64,000 nucleotides of DNA, taken from positions 1,054,001-1,118,000 of the forward strand of contig JAETXT010000016.1 of the NCBI GenBank assembly GCA_019188255.1. Direction: 5' to 3'. The translations under genes were made by a program, and so were the position numbers. Of the stretch, positions 47,515 to 61,281 are shown in pieces. This DNA comes from Verticillium longisporum. Taxonomy: Eukaryota; Ascomycota; Sordariomycetes; Glomerellales; Plectosphaerellaceae. Numbering within the stretch: the first letter of the stretch is position 1; each line of letters opens with the position of its first letter. The notes beneath the pieces were generated by a model. The model was not told where the DNA came from, did not search any database, and saw nothing but the letters and a program-made list of their open reading frames with translations.

Positions 47515-50492
47515 ATGCCACCGCTGTCGCCGCGCCCAGCGCAAGCTCCCTTTGAGGGCATTGCCAGTCCACCGTTGTCGCAAGTTCCGGATGCGTACCA
47601 TAGCAACGATGGTACGGAGCAAGTCGAACCTTTGGTTCAACCGTTTATTAACTACTCTCGCTAGACATCGAAATTCTTTACAGTGTCGTCTCCAGGGCGC
47701 AGGAAATACTCAGCAATTTGTCCGAAGGGGAACAGTTGGCAACAAATGCTCTTTTCAGCGCATACGATGAGGTGCTACCTCTTTATGGCATCGATCCTGA
47801 AGAAGACCATCATATCTCACGGCTGGTCTTTCGGATAGGAGGAGAACGTGGTGTAGGTTCCCTGCTGGACAGTTGTCGAGATGTCCTTCACCGGATGGGA
47901 ATCGAGCTCGAACTCGACTCGGATAGTGCCACTGTATCTTCCGCCGCATCGTCGCATGCTCGCGCCGATCATATCGACGTACGTGACACTGGACCTACCG
48001 ATATAGCAGCTTGGAATTCTCCGGACGACCCCACCGATACTCAGTACAAGAATATTGCTAGGAGCATACGTAGCAGAGGTTCAAATATCCCTGTTATACC
48101 AGACCACGGCTCGTCCCCTGTTCCGGTTCTACAGCGTCTGGTAACAGACCCTACGAGACTAAAGCATGGATCTGTCGTGCCTGAGCTTCGAGTACACAGT
48201 CTCGAATTGCCGGGAGAGCAAATGGCCATCCGGCATGATTCTCACAACGAATTCACATCAGCCGATATGTCTACAAGCTTACCCAAAGCCACCACCCCTG
48301 CCATTGATTTGGACCTTGATGCAGTTCAAGAAGTTCGACGCCTTCCCGTTCGAATGCGGTCACCGATCCGTCCACGGCCTTCTGCTCACATCACCTTCGA
48401 CTGGTCTAAGGCTTCGAACACAAGACAACATCTTTCTGATATTTCCGATAAGAAATACGCTACCCGGCATCCCATCCACCACGAGGAGGAGAGCCACGAT
48501 AGAGCTGCTCATTGGCAAGCCAATAAGCCTCCTGTCCCGCGATCCCACCATCCCCAGGCTAATTTTGATCTTATACATCCTGAGGATTCTTACCATCGTC
48601 TTAAGAGAAGAGCTTCCAGAGCCTGGGTACTTCTGCAATTGACCAGAGCCATTTCTCACTGGGCTGTCTTCTCCGACGAGAAGCTTGAGCGTGCGGCTAT
48701 CGCACGGCGACACATCTTACGGATAAGGTATTTCTCTCCTTGGGTTGTAGACGCAGCCGAGAGTAAAAAGACACGGCACCAGAAGGCAGTGCATAAACAG
48801 GTGGCCGCTTGGTCGAGTCTTTCGTCCCACACTGTAGCAGCTGCGCAGAACCGACGTGGAGAGTATGAGCGACGGCTACTTCAACGAGTAATGAACAAAT
48901 GGACGACAAGAACGGCAACAATAAACGCGAATTTTCCCAGGCCGCAATCAATACTTTCGAGGATGATAAGCCGTACGCTGCAGCAGTGGCAAGGTCACTG
49001 TCATCAAAGAAGAGGCCTGCTGGACCTAGCGAATCGAGCTCAACACCTCAACACCTTCACAAGGCTCCAGACCTTGCATGACTGGGAAGTGGTCCATCGA
49101 GAAGCAGCAGTTCGCTTTCAACGCTGTTTGTATATATTCGAGGCTCTGCGACTCTGGACTCTTGTAGTCCGTGGTCGCCAGCTCCAGGACGAGTTGCAAT
49201 TTCGAAGCATCAACGCGCTGCTCCGCCGCTGGCGTGATCTCAGACAAGACGAAGGCATGGCAACTAGACATGGTTTGGCCCAATCTCAATCACTGGGCGC
49301 CAGCCCGAGCTTTTTGCTGGTCCCGGAGGACGCTGCTAGTCGCTTTCACCAGCGTGTCTTCATGAGTGATGTACTCAAGACCTGGCGACGTGCAGCAGTC
49401 ACTGATGGTGCTGCCCTCTATCACGCCTCGATCCACGCGACCCAACAATGCACGCACCGAATTTTGATGCGCTGGTACACAATCGGAGACAGGGACATTG
49501 AGCTCGGTCAGTGGGCGCATCGAGCACGGGTGTACCTTGGATACACCATAATGCTCCAGACGTGGAAACAAGCCGTGCCACGATGGTCATCGTCTGTGCA
49601 AAGGGCCTATGTTCGTTGCAGGTGGCGTCACAAGGCACTGATAGCAAGGAACAAACTCTCGCAGTGGAGGGCCACCGTGCGTTATATTGATGTCGTGGTA
49701 TGTGCCACGAAATCGGAGGAGCGCCATGCGAACTGCAGTCGCCTCCACAAGACTCTTGCATCTTGGCAGCATCAGTGCCGTTTGCAACAAGCAATGGAAT
49801 CACCAGCTTATATGCATGACATCTGGTTGAATGAGTGGACTGTCTCCTTGGAGGGTCAACGTCTGGTTGAGCATGAGGCTTCCAATACGTGGGCTCTGTG
49901 GCTTAAGTCCAAAGTATGGAGCAAATGGCGATCTGTCTCGGTTCAACTACACTCGCAGCTGTATATTGTAACGGACGTTACTGAGAAGAACACCAGGAAG
50001 TCTGTCCGTCGGATCCTTACGCATTGGAAATCACAAGGTGAGACGCTTCACGCGCCCGAGCCCATGTCCCTTGCGGCGTCTTCCTATGGTCTATCGCGTG
50101 GCAGCCGTGTTCAGGACTCAGTACTGTGGTCAAAGGCCCGATCTGGTCAAACAGCTGCATCATCATTCTTGGGAAGTCGAGTTTGGCCTGGAGATGTGGA
50201 AGAGGACTTTTCGGAGCAGCCAACTTCAGAATTGGACGAAATGGGAGACGTGGTTAGCACTCCAACACGACGGATCGAGTTTGAAGGATCACTCGCACGG
50301 CTGCCTACGACAACACCTCTAGCACCACTATCGACACCTTTTGAGCGTGAGCTTCGCGGACGTTACGTCGCCAATGCGCGAATGTCACAATTGAATCAGT
50401 CGGCGCACTTGTCGATCAGAGGCACACCACGACTGTCCGCGATTGAGGCACGACGCATTGCGGAACAGAGAAGACGCAGGCGACCAGGATAA
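47515..50492 (+). CDS. sfi1: Sfi1-like centrin-binding spindle pole body protein
   Basis: Sfi1 forms a long helix that binds centrin (Cdc31) and builds the half-bridge for spindle pole body duplication. Exons 47515-47611 and 47665-50492 give 974 aa; the joint (GAT-G then AC-ATC-GAA) restores DIEILYSVVSRAQEILSN ahead of the conserved domain. The middle, from about residue 285, contains many Sfi1-type repeats spaced 30-35 residues with a Trp in the core, such as LTRAISHWAVFSDEKLERAA, LLQRVMNKWTTR, RTLQQWQGHCHQRRGLLDLA and KARNKLSQW-like units. The tail has PTRRIEFEGSLARLP and ends in RRIAEQRRRRRPG, resembling phosphorylated Sfi1 C-termini. The long uninterrupted frame shows no breaks. Start choice rests on the spliced exon 1, as no ATG opens the main frame. 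Confidence 0.9.
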
Positions 50493-50986
50493 TGATTTGG
50501 CTTGACGATACCCCGTTAGACAAGTAGTGATATATGATTTGAAACGCAGCATTTCTCTTAGCCTAAGCGGGCCGTCATACCGAAAGTATGGTGGTTCTCT
50601 TTTCGTGGTAGTAGCTGGGCCCCTACCTTGTCTTGACATATTTTATGCATATAAGCGTGCCCCCTGAAGCTGCAAGGTGGCGTCATCCCTCTCGGTACCT
50701 TTACGCACGTAGGTACCTAGGGATGTACCGAAGTAGCCAGCCTTTGGACATGCGCCGAGCACCCACATGAAGCTTGATTCCACATGTTCAGCACGAGAAG
50801 AGTCTACGCAGTTGGATTGATCTGATTCAAAGGCCTTGTCACTGGAGGCGTCGCAGCACCTTGACAACAAAACCAGCTCTCTTTCAGCACCGCGTTCTTA
50901 TTTGATTTCTTACCTGGCGCCCACACTCGATCATCCACAGAGTTCCGCTTCGAGAGCCATGCGACTTCGATGCAGCAACGCATAGG
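50493..50986. promoter_or_regulatory. Spacer between sfi1 and rav1
   Basis: 494 bp with the 3' end of sfi1 and the rav1 promoter. A GGTACCT cluster with TAGGTACCTAGG lies at 50694-50724. A minus-strand frame here is not supported. Confidence 0.45.
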
Positions 50987-53900
50987 ATGAGAGGTATCCT
51001 ACCAGGGAGACCCAGGTCCGGGCTCCAAGCTTTGGCGACAGGCTTCTGGGGGTCAAGACAATATACTGTTAGTATCATTACTGAGTGTGTATGGCTAGAC
51101 CCTCTAACGTCATTGCGACAGGTATACATCACGGGCAACGCTTTCGCCATCCTCGACGGGCCTGAACAACTTGTCCAAACAGTCTACGACGACGACGAAG
51201 CAGCTCTTCTTGCTGTAGCATTCGACGAAATTTCGGGGAAAATAGCAACATGCACGAAGTCAGCCGTTCGAGTCTACAAGCCTTTGGGACACGCAGAGGA
51301 CGCACTTAAGGTTTGCGCCGACCACTTTCACTGCTTGTTTCTCTAAAGCTGACAAGTAGTCTGGATCAAGTGGGGACTGCAGTCGTCGTTCCTAATCCAA
51401 ACAAGCGAAACAGATCCTTGTCTATCATGGGGAGCTTCAGAAGAGCTCCTTGTCGCCGCATCGACCCTACGTCTATACCTTACAACCTCGGCAGCCCCGT
51501 CGTGTTTCTGGGAGAAGGCACTACCAAATGACGCAAAGTCTGCACAGCTTTCCTTCGACTCTGCCTACATCGCCGTCATTGGATCTCACGATACAATCGT
51601 CAAGGTTTGGCGAAGGCTTACCTATGGTGCAGATGAGGTCTGTTTCGACCTTGCGTGTCTACCTCATCCCGACGTGGTGACGAATATCCGGTGGCGCAAA
51701 CCGTATCACACAGAACAAACAATCGACAACATTCTGTACACCACATGTATTGATTTCGTTCTTCGAATCTGGACAGGGTCCGACTCTCACTCGAACCAGC
51801 AACTCCACCTGTGGGGACAGGTGGATCTTGCCTGGTCTGTAGAGGGTCAAGCCTTAAGGTCAGCGTCCAAGCTCTCTTCGGCCCCGTGGCTGTTTATCCT
51901 TGATGGGAGAGAAGTTGCTGCTGCCGCCGAAAAAGCGGTTCAGGGGCACCCGTCGGGTGAGCAACTGCCAGAGGCGGCCGTGCAGCGTCTGATCGGGGTG
52001 GCGAATAGGAACCCAGAACTCTGCTTTGTTCTCGGCGATGGTGACACCATGTCCGCCTTGGCTTTAGAGAATGTCGGCTCCAGATCACAGAAGCTCAAAG
52101 TAACCAGCGTCGCGCACATCAACTCACAGGACTTTACCCCGCGGCAGGACTTTCCTTCTATAGCGCACGATCTTCATGTTGAAGTCCAGGCATACTGCGC
52201 TCGCGACACGGGTCGTCTCCGAATCTTAGTCCATGAGTTCAATGGCAGGATTCGCATTTTCGAGACTGACCTGGTGGATTTAATCGACCCTAATCTTGCT
52301 TGTCATCAATTTGATAATCGATGTACTTGGTCTGGCCATTCGTCACCGATTGAGAAAATAGTTCGCAATTACAGCGGGCGATCAGTCGTATCAAGGACAG
52401 CTGATGGAGAGAGCGTTGTCTGGAAACATTCTGGGGGCAGAGCGACCTCTGGACTATCCCGGCAAAGCGTCGTACCGGAGGCGGGTCACATACACCGCAT
52501 ATGTGTCCTTCGGAAAGGTCGATTTGTTGTGTTCCTGAAGCATGAAACAATTTCTGTATGGGATTGTCGCCGTCAAAAGGCGATTGCAATGTGCCACCAG
52601 CCGTATGAGCTCTCTGGAAAGCCTCTGTGCCTCCTGATATTACCAAGACAACATCGAGACGACTATAGAACCGTCCATATTGCCACAATCACTTCAGAGC
52701 AAAAGGGCATCGTGTGGCAACTCGACTTGCCACCATATATGGCGCCACATGCAGCGTCTCAGGAGGGCTCGCGTGAAGCGACTCTCATGGAGTTCTGCAG
52801 ATTTGAGCTGCGAAATATTGAGGGGCTTGCTTATGTGTTGCCTGTTGATCCCGCAGGGTCTTCCCCGATTACGACTGGTTTCTTGGATGTGTTTGCCAAA
52901 GACGTTGCCATTTCCTACACTCAGTCAGGTCGTGTTGACTTCTGGACAGCACGTATTGACAACGCTGACAAGCGCGTAGAGTGGCTGTCAACCTGTTGTT
53001 CGGAGACTGGTCTTGCGAACCCAGCGCTCGTGAGCGGCAGCACGCTCAAAAAGCAGCCCTCGTTGATTCTTCGCGATCGCAGTTATCCATCTGGGATATT
53101 GGTGGTGCCCGCCTTGAGTTTTCCCAGCACTATGAGGCCCACCACACGATCAGAGATCTCGACTGGACTTCAACCCCAGATTCGCAGTCTATTCTGGCTG
53201 TTGGCTTCCAACACCGGGTTGTCTTGTTATCGCAAATGCGTTTTGACTACCTCAATAAAGGCCCTGCCTGGGCTCCGATCAGAGAAATTAGCATACGCGA
53301 GCTGACTCCTCATCCAATCGGTGACTCTGCTTGGCTTGGGGACGGCCATCTCGTTGTCGGTGCGGGTAATCAGATGCTGATTTATGGGAGAAACTTTGGC
53401 CTCGCCGATTCCAAGGTTAGTACCTTGAGGCTGCCACAGAAGAAAGATGGTGTCTGGGACCTGTTTGAGGCTGTACAAAGACTCAACGGGCCATTGCCGA
53501 TATTTCATCCCCAGTTTCTGAGCCAGTGTATATTAGCGGGAAAGACTGCCTTGGTACACCAGATCCTTCTCGCGCTACACCAAACATTCAAGTATCACAT
53601 TCCAGGCGAACACATTGACGACTATCTCGGCATGGAACTTGACGTTTTTACATGGACACGGTGCGTACAGGGTACCAGCTTCGATACGACTGAATTCTAA
53701 CATGCATGTGCCTAGGTTTCGTCGAAACAAGTGGTCAAGCAGCAATCCGATTCGTATTTAAATCGCGGGGCCTCGGATGATCCAATGCAAGAGACCTTCA
53801 CGGAGGATGTTGCTGCGACTATTAATGAGCGACTGACCAAGGTCGGTCTCCCACAGCTGTCAGGACAAGAGCAGATGCAACTAGCCGACATCATTGATTG

Positions 53901-55349
53901 TGTAGGCTTGGTCGACAAACACCGTCGCTCATTAGACGAGGATGGCGCTAGGTTCATGCTCTTCTTTCGCCAACACGCCTTGCGCAAAGGGCGTATCAGC
54001 GAGATCAATATTTCTTGGCGGGAGATCGTATGGGCATTTCATTCTGGCAGCCAGGATATTCTGGTGGATTTTGTGATACGACAGTATCATGGGTCGCTTC
54101 TTTGGGAAAGTGCCAGGGAAAGCGGTATGTTCATGTGGCTTACTGACACTAATGCTATGGTAGGTCCCTGTGGTTTCTTCGCCTGACTGTTGCAGCTGAC
54201 AATAATGCGTCTGTTTAGAGGGCCCAGTTCGAGATCATCGCTCGGAATGAGTACACCAAGAGCGAGATGAAAAACCCGATTGACTGCAGTCTCTACTACT
54301 TAGCTCTGAAGAAGAAAACTGTGCTTCAAGGGCTTTGGCGCATGGCAAGCTGGAACAAGGAGCAAGGCGCCACGCAACGCCTGCTGGCCAATAACTTTGA
54401 AGACCCGAAATGGCGAACAACGGCACTTAAGAATGCATACGCATTGTTGAGCAAGCGCAGATTTGGTGCGTCTACATGGAGCAACGATTTGACCATTGAG
54501 AACTGATAAGAAGAACAGAGTATGCAGCGGCATTCTTTCTCTTGGCGGACCATTTAACAGACGCTGTCAATGTCTGTCTGCACCAGCTCAAGGACTTGCA
54601 ACTTGCTATTGCCATCGCCCGAGTGTACGAGAGTGACAACGGTCCAGTCCTTCGGAAGCTCCTCGAGGACGAAGTCCTCAATGTCGCAGCTCGCGAGGGG
54701 AATCGCTGGCTTGCCTCGTGGGCGTTTTGGATGCTCGGTCGCAAAGATATGGCCGTCAGGTCGCTGATTGTAAGTCACGATTCTTGAGGAAGACTTCGAA
54801 TCATGACTGACATGGTGTGGCAGACACCCGTGTACACTCTTCTAGAGACCCCAGTCGTACCCGACTTGAGGTCTAAGTTGTTCCTGACCGATGACCCAGC
54901 CTTGGTAGTTCTCTACTCGCAGCTTCGACAGAAAACCTTGCAGACCCTTCGAGGAGCATCCAAAGTAACCCCTCGTTTTGAATGGGAGTTTGTCCTTCAC
55001 AGTGCCAAGCTGTTCGATCGGATGGGCTGTGATCTTCTTGGTCTGGATCTTGGTAAGTTATACCCGAGCGAGAAGAAGTCTTGGCTCTGACTTGTATCGA
55101 CCAGTCCGTAACTGGGAGTTCCCTCAGCCGGCAGCAACCGTAGGAGCCGTGCTCGGAGGCGAGGCCAACCCGCTGAAGCTTCTGAGGAGGCGAAGTTCTC
55201 TCGTGGTGGATGACATGCCTTTTTCAAGCCTGCGCAACGAGGTACGAATGGCGGAATCTGGAAAAGGACAGTCGGGGAGACATCAAACTCCACCCACAAT
55301 GTTTGAAGAACCAGACTCGAGCTCGCTGCTGGACAGCTTCGGGTTCTAA
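50987..55349 (+). CDS. rav1: RAVE complex subunit Rav1 (V-ATPase assembly), one frame break
   Basis: Rav1/DMXL protein of the RAVE complex, which promotes reassembly of the vacuolar and endosomal V-ATPase with Skp1 and Rav2. Eight exons: 50987-51067, 51122-51310, 51371-53664, 53716-54159, 54219-54465, 54519-54769, 54824-55052 and 55105-55349; about 1326 aa, close to yeast Rav1. The start MRGILPGRPRSGLQALATGF and the WD-repeat N-terminal half (for example YIAVIGSHDTIVKVWRRLTY) fit the family. The Rav1-C domain includes YYLALKKKTVLQGLWRMASW and WLASWAFWMLGRKDMAVRSL. The frame breaks in exon 3 at an A5 run, 53048-53052: upstream ends SGSTLK, downstream continues KAALVDSSRSQLSIWDIGG one frame over. 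One extra A makes exon 3 divisible by three. Exon 3 appears to use a CAAG acceptor. Confidence 0.92.
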
Positions 55350-55889
55350 GCGTCAGTGGTGGGTTAACGATGTCTGGAGTGAGAACATTTGATGATCAGA
55401 ATGTTCAGGAAGGGTAATTGGAGAAACAGCATTTGAACGATGAATTTTGATGAATGTCCTGTGATGCTGAGTCTCCTTGTTTGGAAACTCCAAGTATGTT
55501 GGGAATGGCGGGAAAGTGCCCCTGTTCGGCTGGTGTCAGCACCTGCGTCCTTGAAAATGATGCCGTCGTGCCACAGGTTACCGGCTTCGGGTTAGGCCAC
55601 TTCCCCTGAAGGTACACCTACCAAGGTAGGTACCTAGGTAAGGTACCCTTAGCACTGAGAAGTGGGGTTCAAAGAGGCCCAGGCGGCACTTGTCGTGACG
55701 CGCCCTATCCTGCTCCATACCTGATGTGATTTATCATCATTATGTGCCTCCTCCACTCATACTCCAACACATCTGCGTCACTCGCATCAGCTACCGTCAT
55801 TCTTTCAGCTTGCCTGCTATCCATGTTAGCATGATTTTGGTATAAAATATCCGACGCTCTTCGAACAGCGTGTCCTATTATCTCCAGAC
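55350..55889. promoter_or_regulatory. Spacer between rav1 and the OPT transporter gene
   Basis: 540 bp with the 3' end of rav1 and the transporter promoter. It holds the densest TAGGTACC cluster in the window at 55611-55648. No gene is seen. Confidence 0.5.
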
Positions 55890-58473
55890 ATGATGTCACG
55901 TCGGGACGGCACCGCTCGCAGCGACAGCGACGACGCTCGTCGACGCTTGCTTCCTCCAGTACCTGAGCCGAGTCCTGGCCCTCGCAGCCCAGAAGGTCGT
56001 AGAGCAAAGGTGCCGCCGCATATTCATGGGCACAGCTTCACGTTTCGAGGTGTGGCCGTAGGACTTGCGGTTGGCCTGGTCATTTGTTTCTCCAACATGT
56101 ATTTTGGCCTGCAGACGGGATGGGTCAGTACCATGACCATGCCGGCTAGTTTGATGGGCTTTGGTATATTTCGGACATTTGCGCGCCACCTAAGTTTCCC
56201 ATTCAGCCCGGTCGAGAATGTTCTCGTCCAAACAGTAGCTGGCAGTATGGCTATCATGCCACTGGGTTGCGGTTTCGTAGGAGTGGTACGTTTCGTCTGC
56301 CTGTCTTGTTGTGAAAAGCAACCTAGAACTAGGCAGCTCCCAACCATATCCACACCAGTTCGGAGACAGCTGACCTCGTGAAAGCTGCCAGCGATGAATT
56401 ATCTCCTCACGCCCGAAGAGCAGGGGCCCATCACCCTCGAGGCATGGAAACTCATTGTATGGTCTCTTGGTCTCTGCTACTTTGGTGTTGTTTTCGCTGT
56501 GCCCCTGTAAGCCCTTAAACAAGACACGTATCTTGCCCAAGCTTTTGCAGTCGCCTCCTCTGACATGACTGTTACTAGACGACGACAAGTCATCATTCGC
56601 GAAAGGCTACGTTTTCCAAGTGGTTTCAGCACAGCGGTCCTCATCGGAGTGCTCCACGGCAAAGACAAGCCGGCGACATCATCCGAAGTGGACTCACCGG
56701 CAGCTGGTGGCTTTGCGAGCCTTGTGCCACCTGCTAACGACGAGACCGATGGCGCTTCAGAGGATGCTCCATCCACGACCTGGGCGGAGAACGTGCGCCT
56801 GCTCGCGATATGCTTTGTAGTATCAGGGGTCTACACACTCTGTACATTCTTCTTTCCCTCCATCCGCAACATCCCGATTTTTGGCACCGCTATAGCTCAG
56901 TCGTGGCTATGGACGCTTAATCCCAGCCCTGCCTATATTGGACAAGGAATCATCATGGGCCCAGAAACAACACTGCACATGTTGCTAGGTGCTCTTGTCG
57001 GCTGGGGCATTTTGTCGCCACTGGCTAAGTCACGGGGCTGGGCCCCGGGCGCGGTCGGCGACTGGGAAACTGGCAGTAAAGGCTGGGTTCTATGGACTTC
57101 CTTGGCCATTATGCTCGCAGATGCTGTGGTCAACCTAGCACACCTGATCGTTCGGTCACTGTTCTCCCGTCTTGACATCAATGAGCCCCCGTCACGCTAC
57201 GCAGCAGCTTGCGTGGTGTCTGGTCGTGGGCGACAGGTAGTCCGCGTCAGTATTCAAGGGGATATTCCGCCCTCCAGTCGGAAGACTACGACGATAACAA
57301 TCCCTTCCCCGGTCAAAATACATCATCTGAGTCTCCTGGATCTGGGGACGGTTCTCGGGACCGTCTCATTTCAGTTGGGGATGATGTGGAGGACGCGCCG
57401 CCAGATCAACAAGTTGGCGGCAAGACGGTTACAGTCGGTCTTTTCGCGTCAATTGTACTGTGCGTAGTTGCCGTACGCATTGTCTTTGGCAATCTGGTTC
57501 CACTCTATGCCAACGTTGCCGCAGTACTACTAGCACTTGTCCTCAGCATCATGGGTGTAAGAGCGCTTGGTGAGACCGATCTGAATCCGGTTTCGGGAAT
57601 CAGCAAGCTGGCACAGTTGTTCTTCGCCATAATCATCCCGCAGTCTCACAAGACCAGTGTTCTAATCAATCTTGTCGCCGGTGCCGTGTCCGAGGCGGTA
57701 AGAATTCCCTGGGCTCACCAGCTGTTCTAAAACGGACCCAATCCGATCCTATACTGACAGGGGTCAAGGGAGCTTTACAAGCTGGGGAGCTGATGCAGGA
57801 CTTGAAGACGGGACACTTGCTAGGTGCGGCACCACAAGCGCAGTTCTACGGTCAGGTCATTGGGGCCACGGCTGGTGCTATAGTGAGTGCTTTTGTGTAT
57901 CGACTTTATGCCGCGTCAGTATCCCGGACTACCTACAATTTTTCGATGGTAAATGCAAGAAGAACTAACCAGCTGTGTAGCGTCTACCCAATTCCCGGTA
58001 CCCTGCTGCAGGTGCCGACAGCTTACGTATGGATATTCACAGCAAGATTGGTGACTGGCGAAGGCCTGCCGACCATGGCGCGAGAGTGGGCAACTGGCTT
58101 CGGTATTGTCTTTGCAATTACAACCGCTATCAGGGCTGCTGTTTCGCCTGAAAAGGGCTGGAGGCCATTCATCCCCGGCGGGATTGCTGTTGCCGTCGGT
58201 ATGTTTGGCTAAACCAATGGACAAGGGGGCTGACCACATTGACCGACAATAACTGACATCGACATAGGCATGTATAACGTTCCATCTTTCACGCTCGCGC
58301 GAGCTTTGGGTGGTCTGCTCAACTGGTACTGGTCCTCTGGTCGGTTCGGCAGTGGACAAGGTCGATCCAAAACGTTTCTCATCGTCCTTGCATCCGGCTT
58401 TATTCTCGGCGAGGGATTCCTCAGCGTCGTAAATCTGATCCTGCAAACTCTCAGTACGCCCTCTTCGGGCTGA
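55890..58473 (+). CDS. OPT-family transporter (yeast YGL114W-like), one frame break
   Basis: Multi-pass oligopeptide/metal-chelate transporter. Exons 55890-56285, 56385-56506, 56579-57697, 57769-57914, 57981-58198 and 58268-58473 give about 735 aa. Diagnostic OPT stretches include SNMYFGLQTGWVSTMTMPAS, GMYNVPSFTLARALGGLLNW, AGALQAGELMQDLKTGHLLG and AAVYPIPGTLLQVPTAYVWI. Ten or more hydrophobic segments are visible, with a charged cytosolic N-terminus and an acidic loop near 57270-57420. At the C5 run 57186-57190 the frame breaks: INEPP must pass one frame over to reach RGVWSWATGSPRQYSRGYSA; one more C repairs it and makes all exon lengths fit. Exon 4 uses a CAAG acceptor. Substrate is unknown; this branch is not well characterised. 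Two adjacent ATGs (55890, 55893) are possible starts. Confidence 0.9.
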
Positions 58474-59237
58474 ATGAGGTTTCCAGCTGCCATTTCCCAT
58501 TCCCAGTTGCAGCATCCGGCAGCCAGACCCTCGTGGTACCTGCCCATGGTCAAGTCTTAACAAAATCAGGAGAAGCCGATGTGTGGCGGGCCAACTTGCG
58601 AAAAGTAAAGATTCATGCCAGGTCATCCTGTCCATACATACGTCCATGGTTGGGTTCATCAGCGCGCGAACGGTTCGTCACTTTGTCTGCCAGGGAAAAC
58701 TGTAGGTCAGATACCTTGAGCGAGCAGATGCATGAGCCGATGTTTAGTCCGCACATCTGTGGGCCGAGAAAAAGAGGCCAAGAACAGGCAACAAAGTCCA
58801 GCGGCCCATCGCACTGTATCAGCTGTGGTAGATACTTCAATTTGGAATCGTGGTTACAACGATGTATTGGCGGTGACAAATTGAGCTATGGAGGTGAAAA
58901 TCCAGACTTGTGTTGGTCTTGGGCTGGCCCTCACTCACTGGCCTGTGAAAGCCCAAAGGTGGGTAAGTGGAGCAGATTAGCCTAGGAGCTCTGTGAGTTC
59001 ATGACCAGCTCTCACTGGCTTGCTGTGGAAAAGATGAGTTGCAGTGAACGTAGGGTACCACTTGGGGTATTGGAGGTAAGAGGGCCTGTTTTTTTTCAAG
59101 TCCCCATCCAGTTGTTCGACATCCCAAAGTTGGTGTGGCCTGCTCGCGCAAAGTTAGACCCCACCACATCGCACATGGTCAAGTTTGCGCCTAACAGCCT
59201 CAACTGCACCGGCCTGTCACCAGCGCATTCTCCAGTC
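58474..59237. other. Intergenic region
   Basis: 764 bp holding the transporter 3' end and the methyltransferase promoter, with a T8 run near 59089-59096. A 150-codon frame at 58533-58985 has no fungal coding look and no splice partner. Confidence 0.45.
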
Positions 59238-61092
<1,855 letters not shown>

Positions 61093-61281
61093 GAGAAGAA
61101 GCCTGGGGCTTCGGATATGCGGGGATTCGGGAATCACTACGTAAATCAGGATCATTTTGAAGCTGCAGAGTCTGGCGCCGAGACAAATGGCTTTCCAGAC
61201 AAAGCTTCATTCTCTTCCAAAGCCGCCCGCTCAAGTAAGCTTTGTGTCGTGCCGATACCCTTGATTGGCTGTTGGGGGATC

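Noticed and set aside
58533..58985. 150-codon + frame
   Set aside because: No fungal family resemblance, low-quality start, sits between a gene 3' end and a promoter; likely chance.
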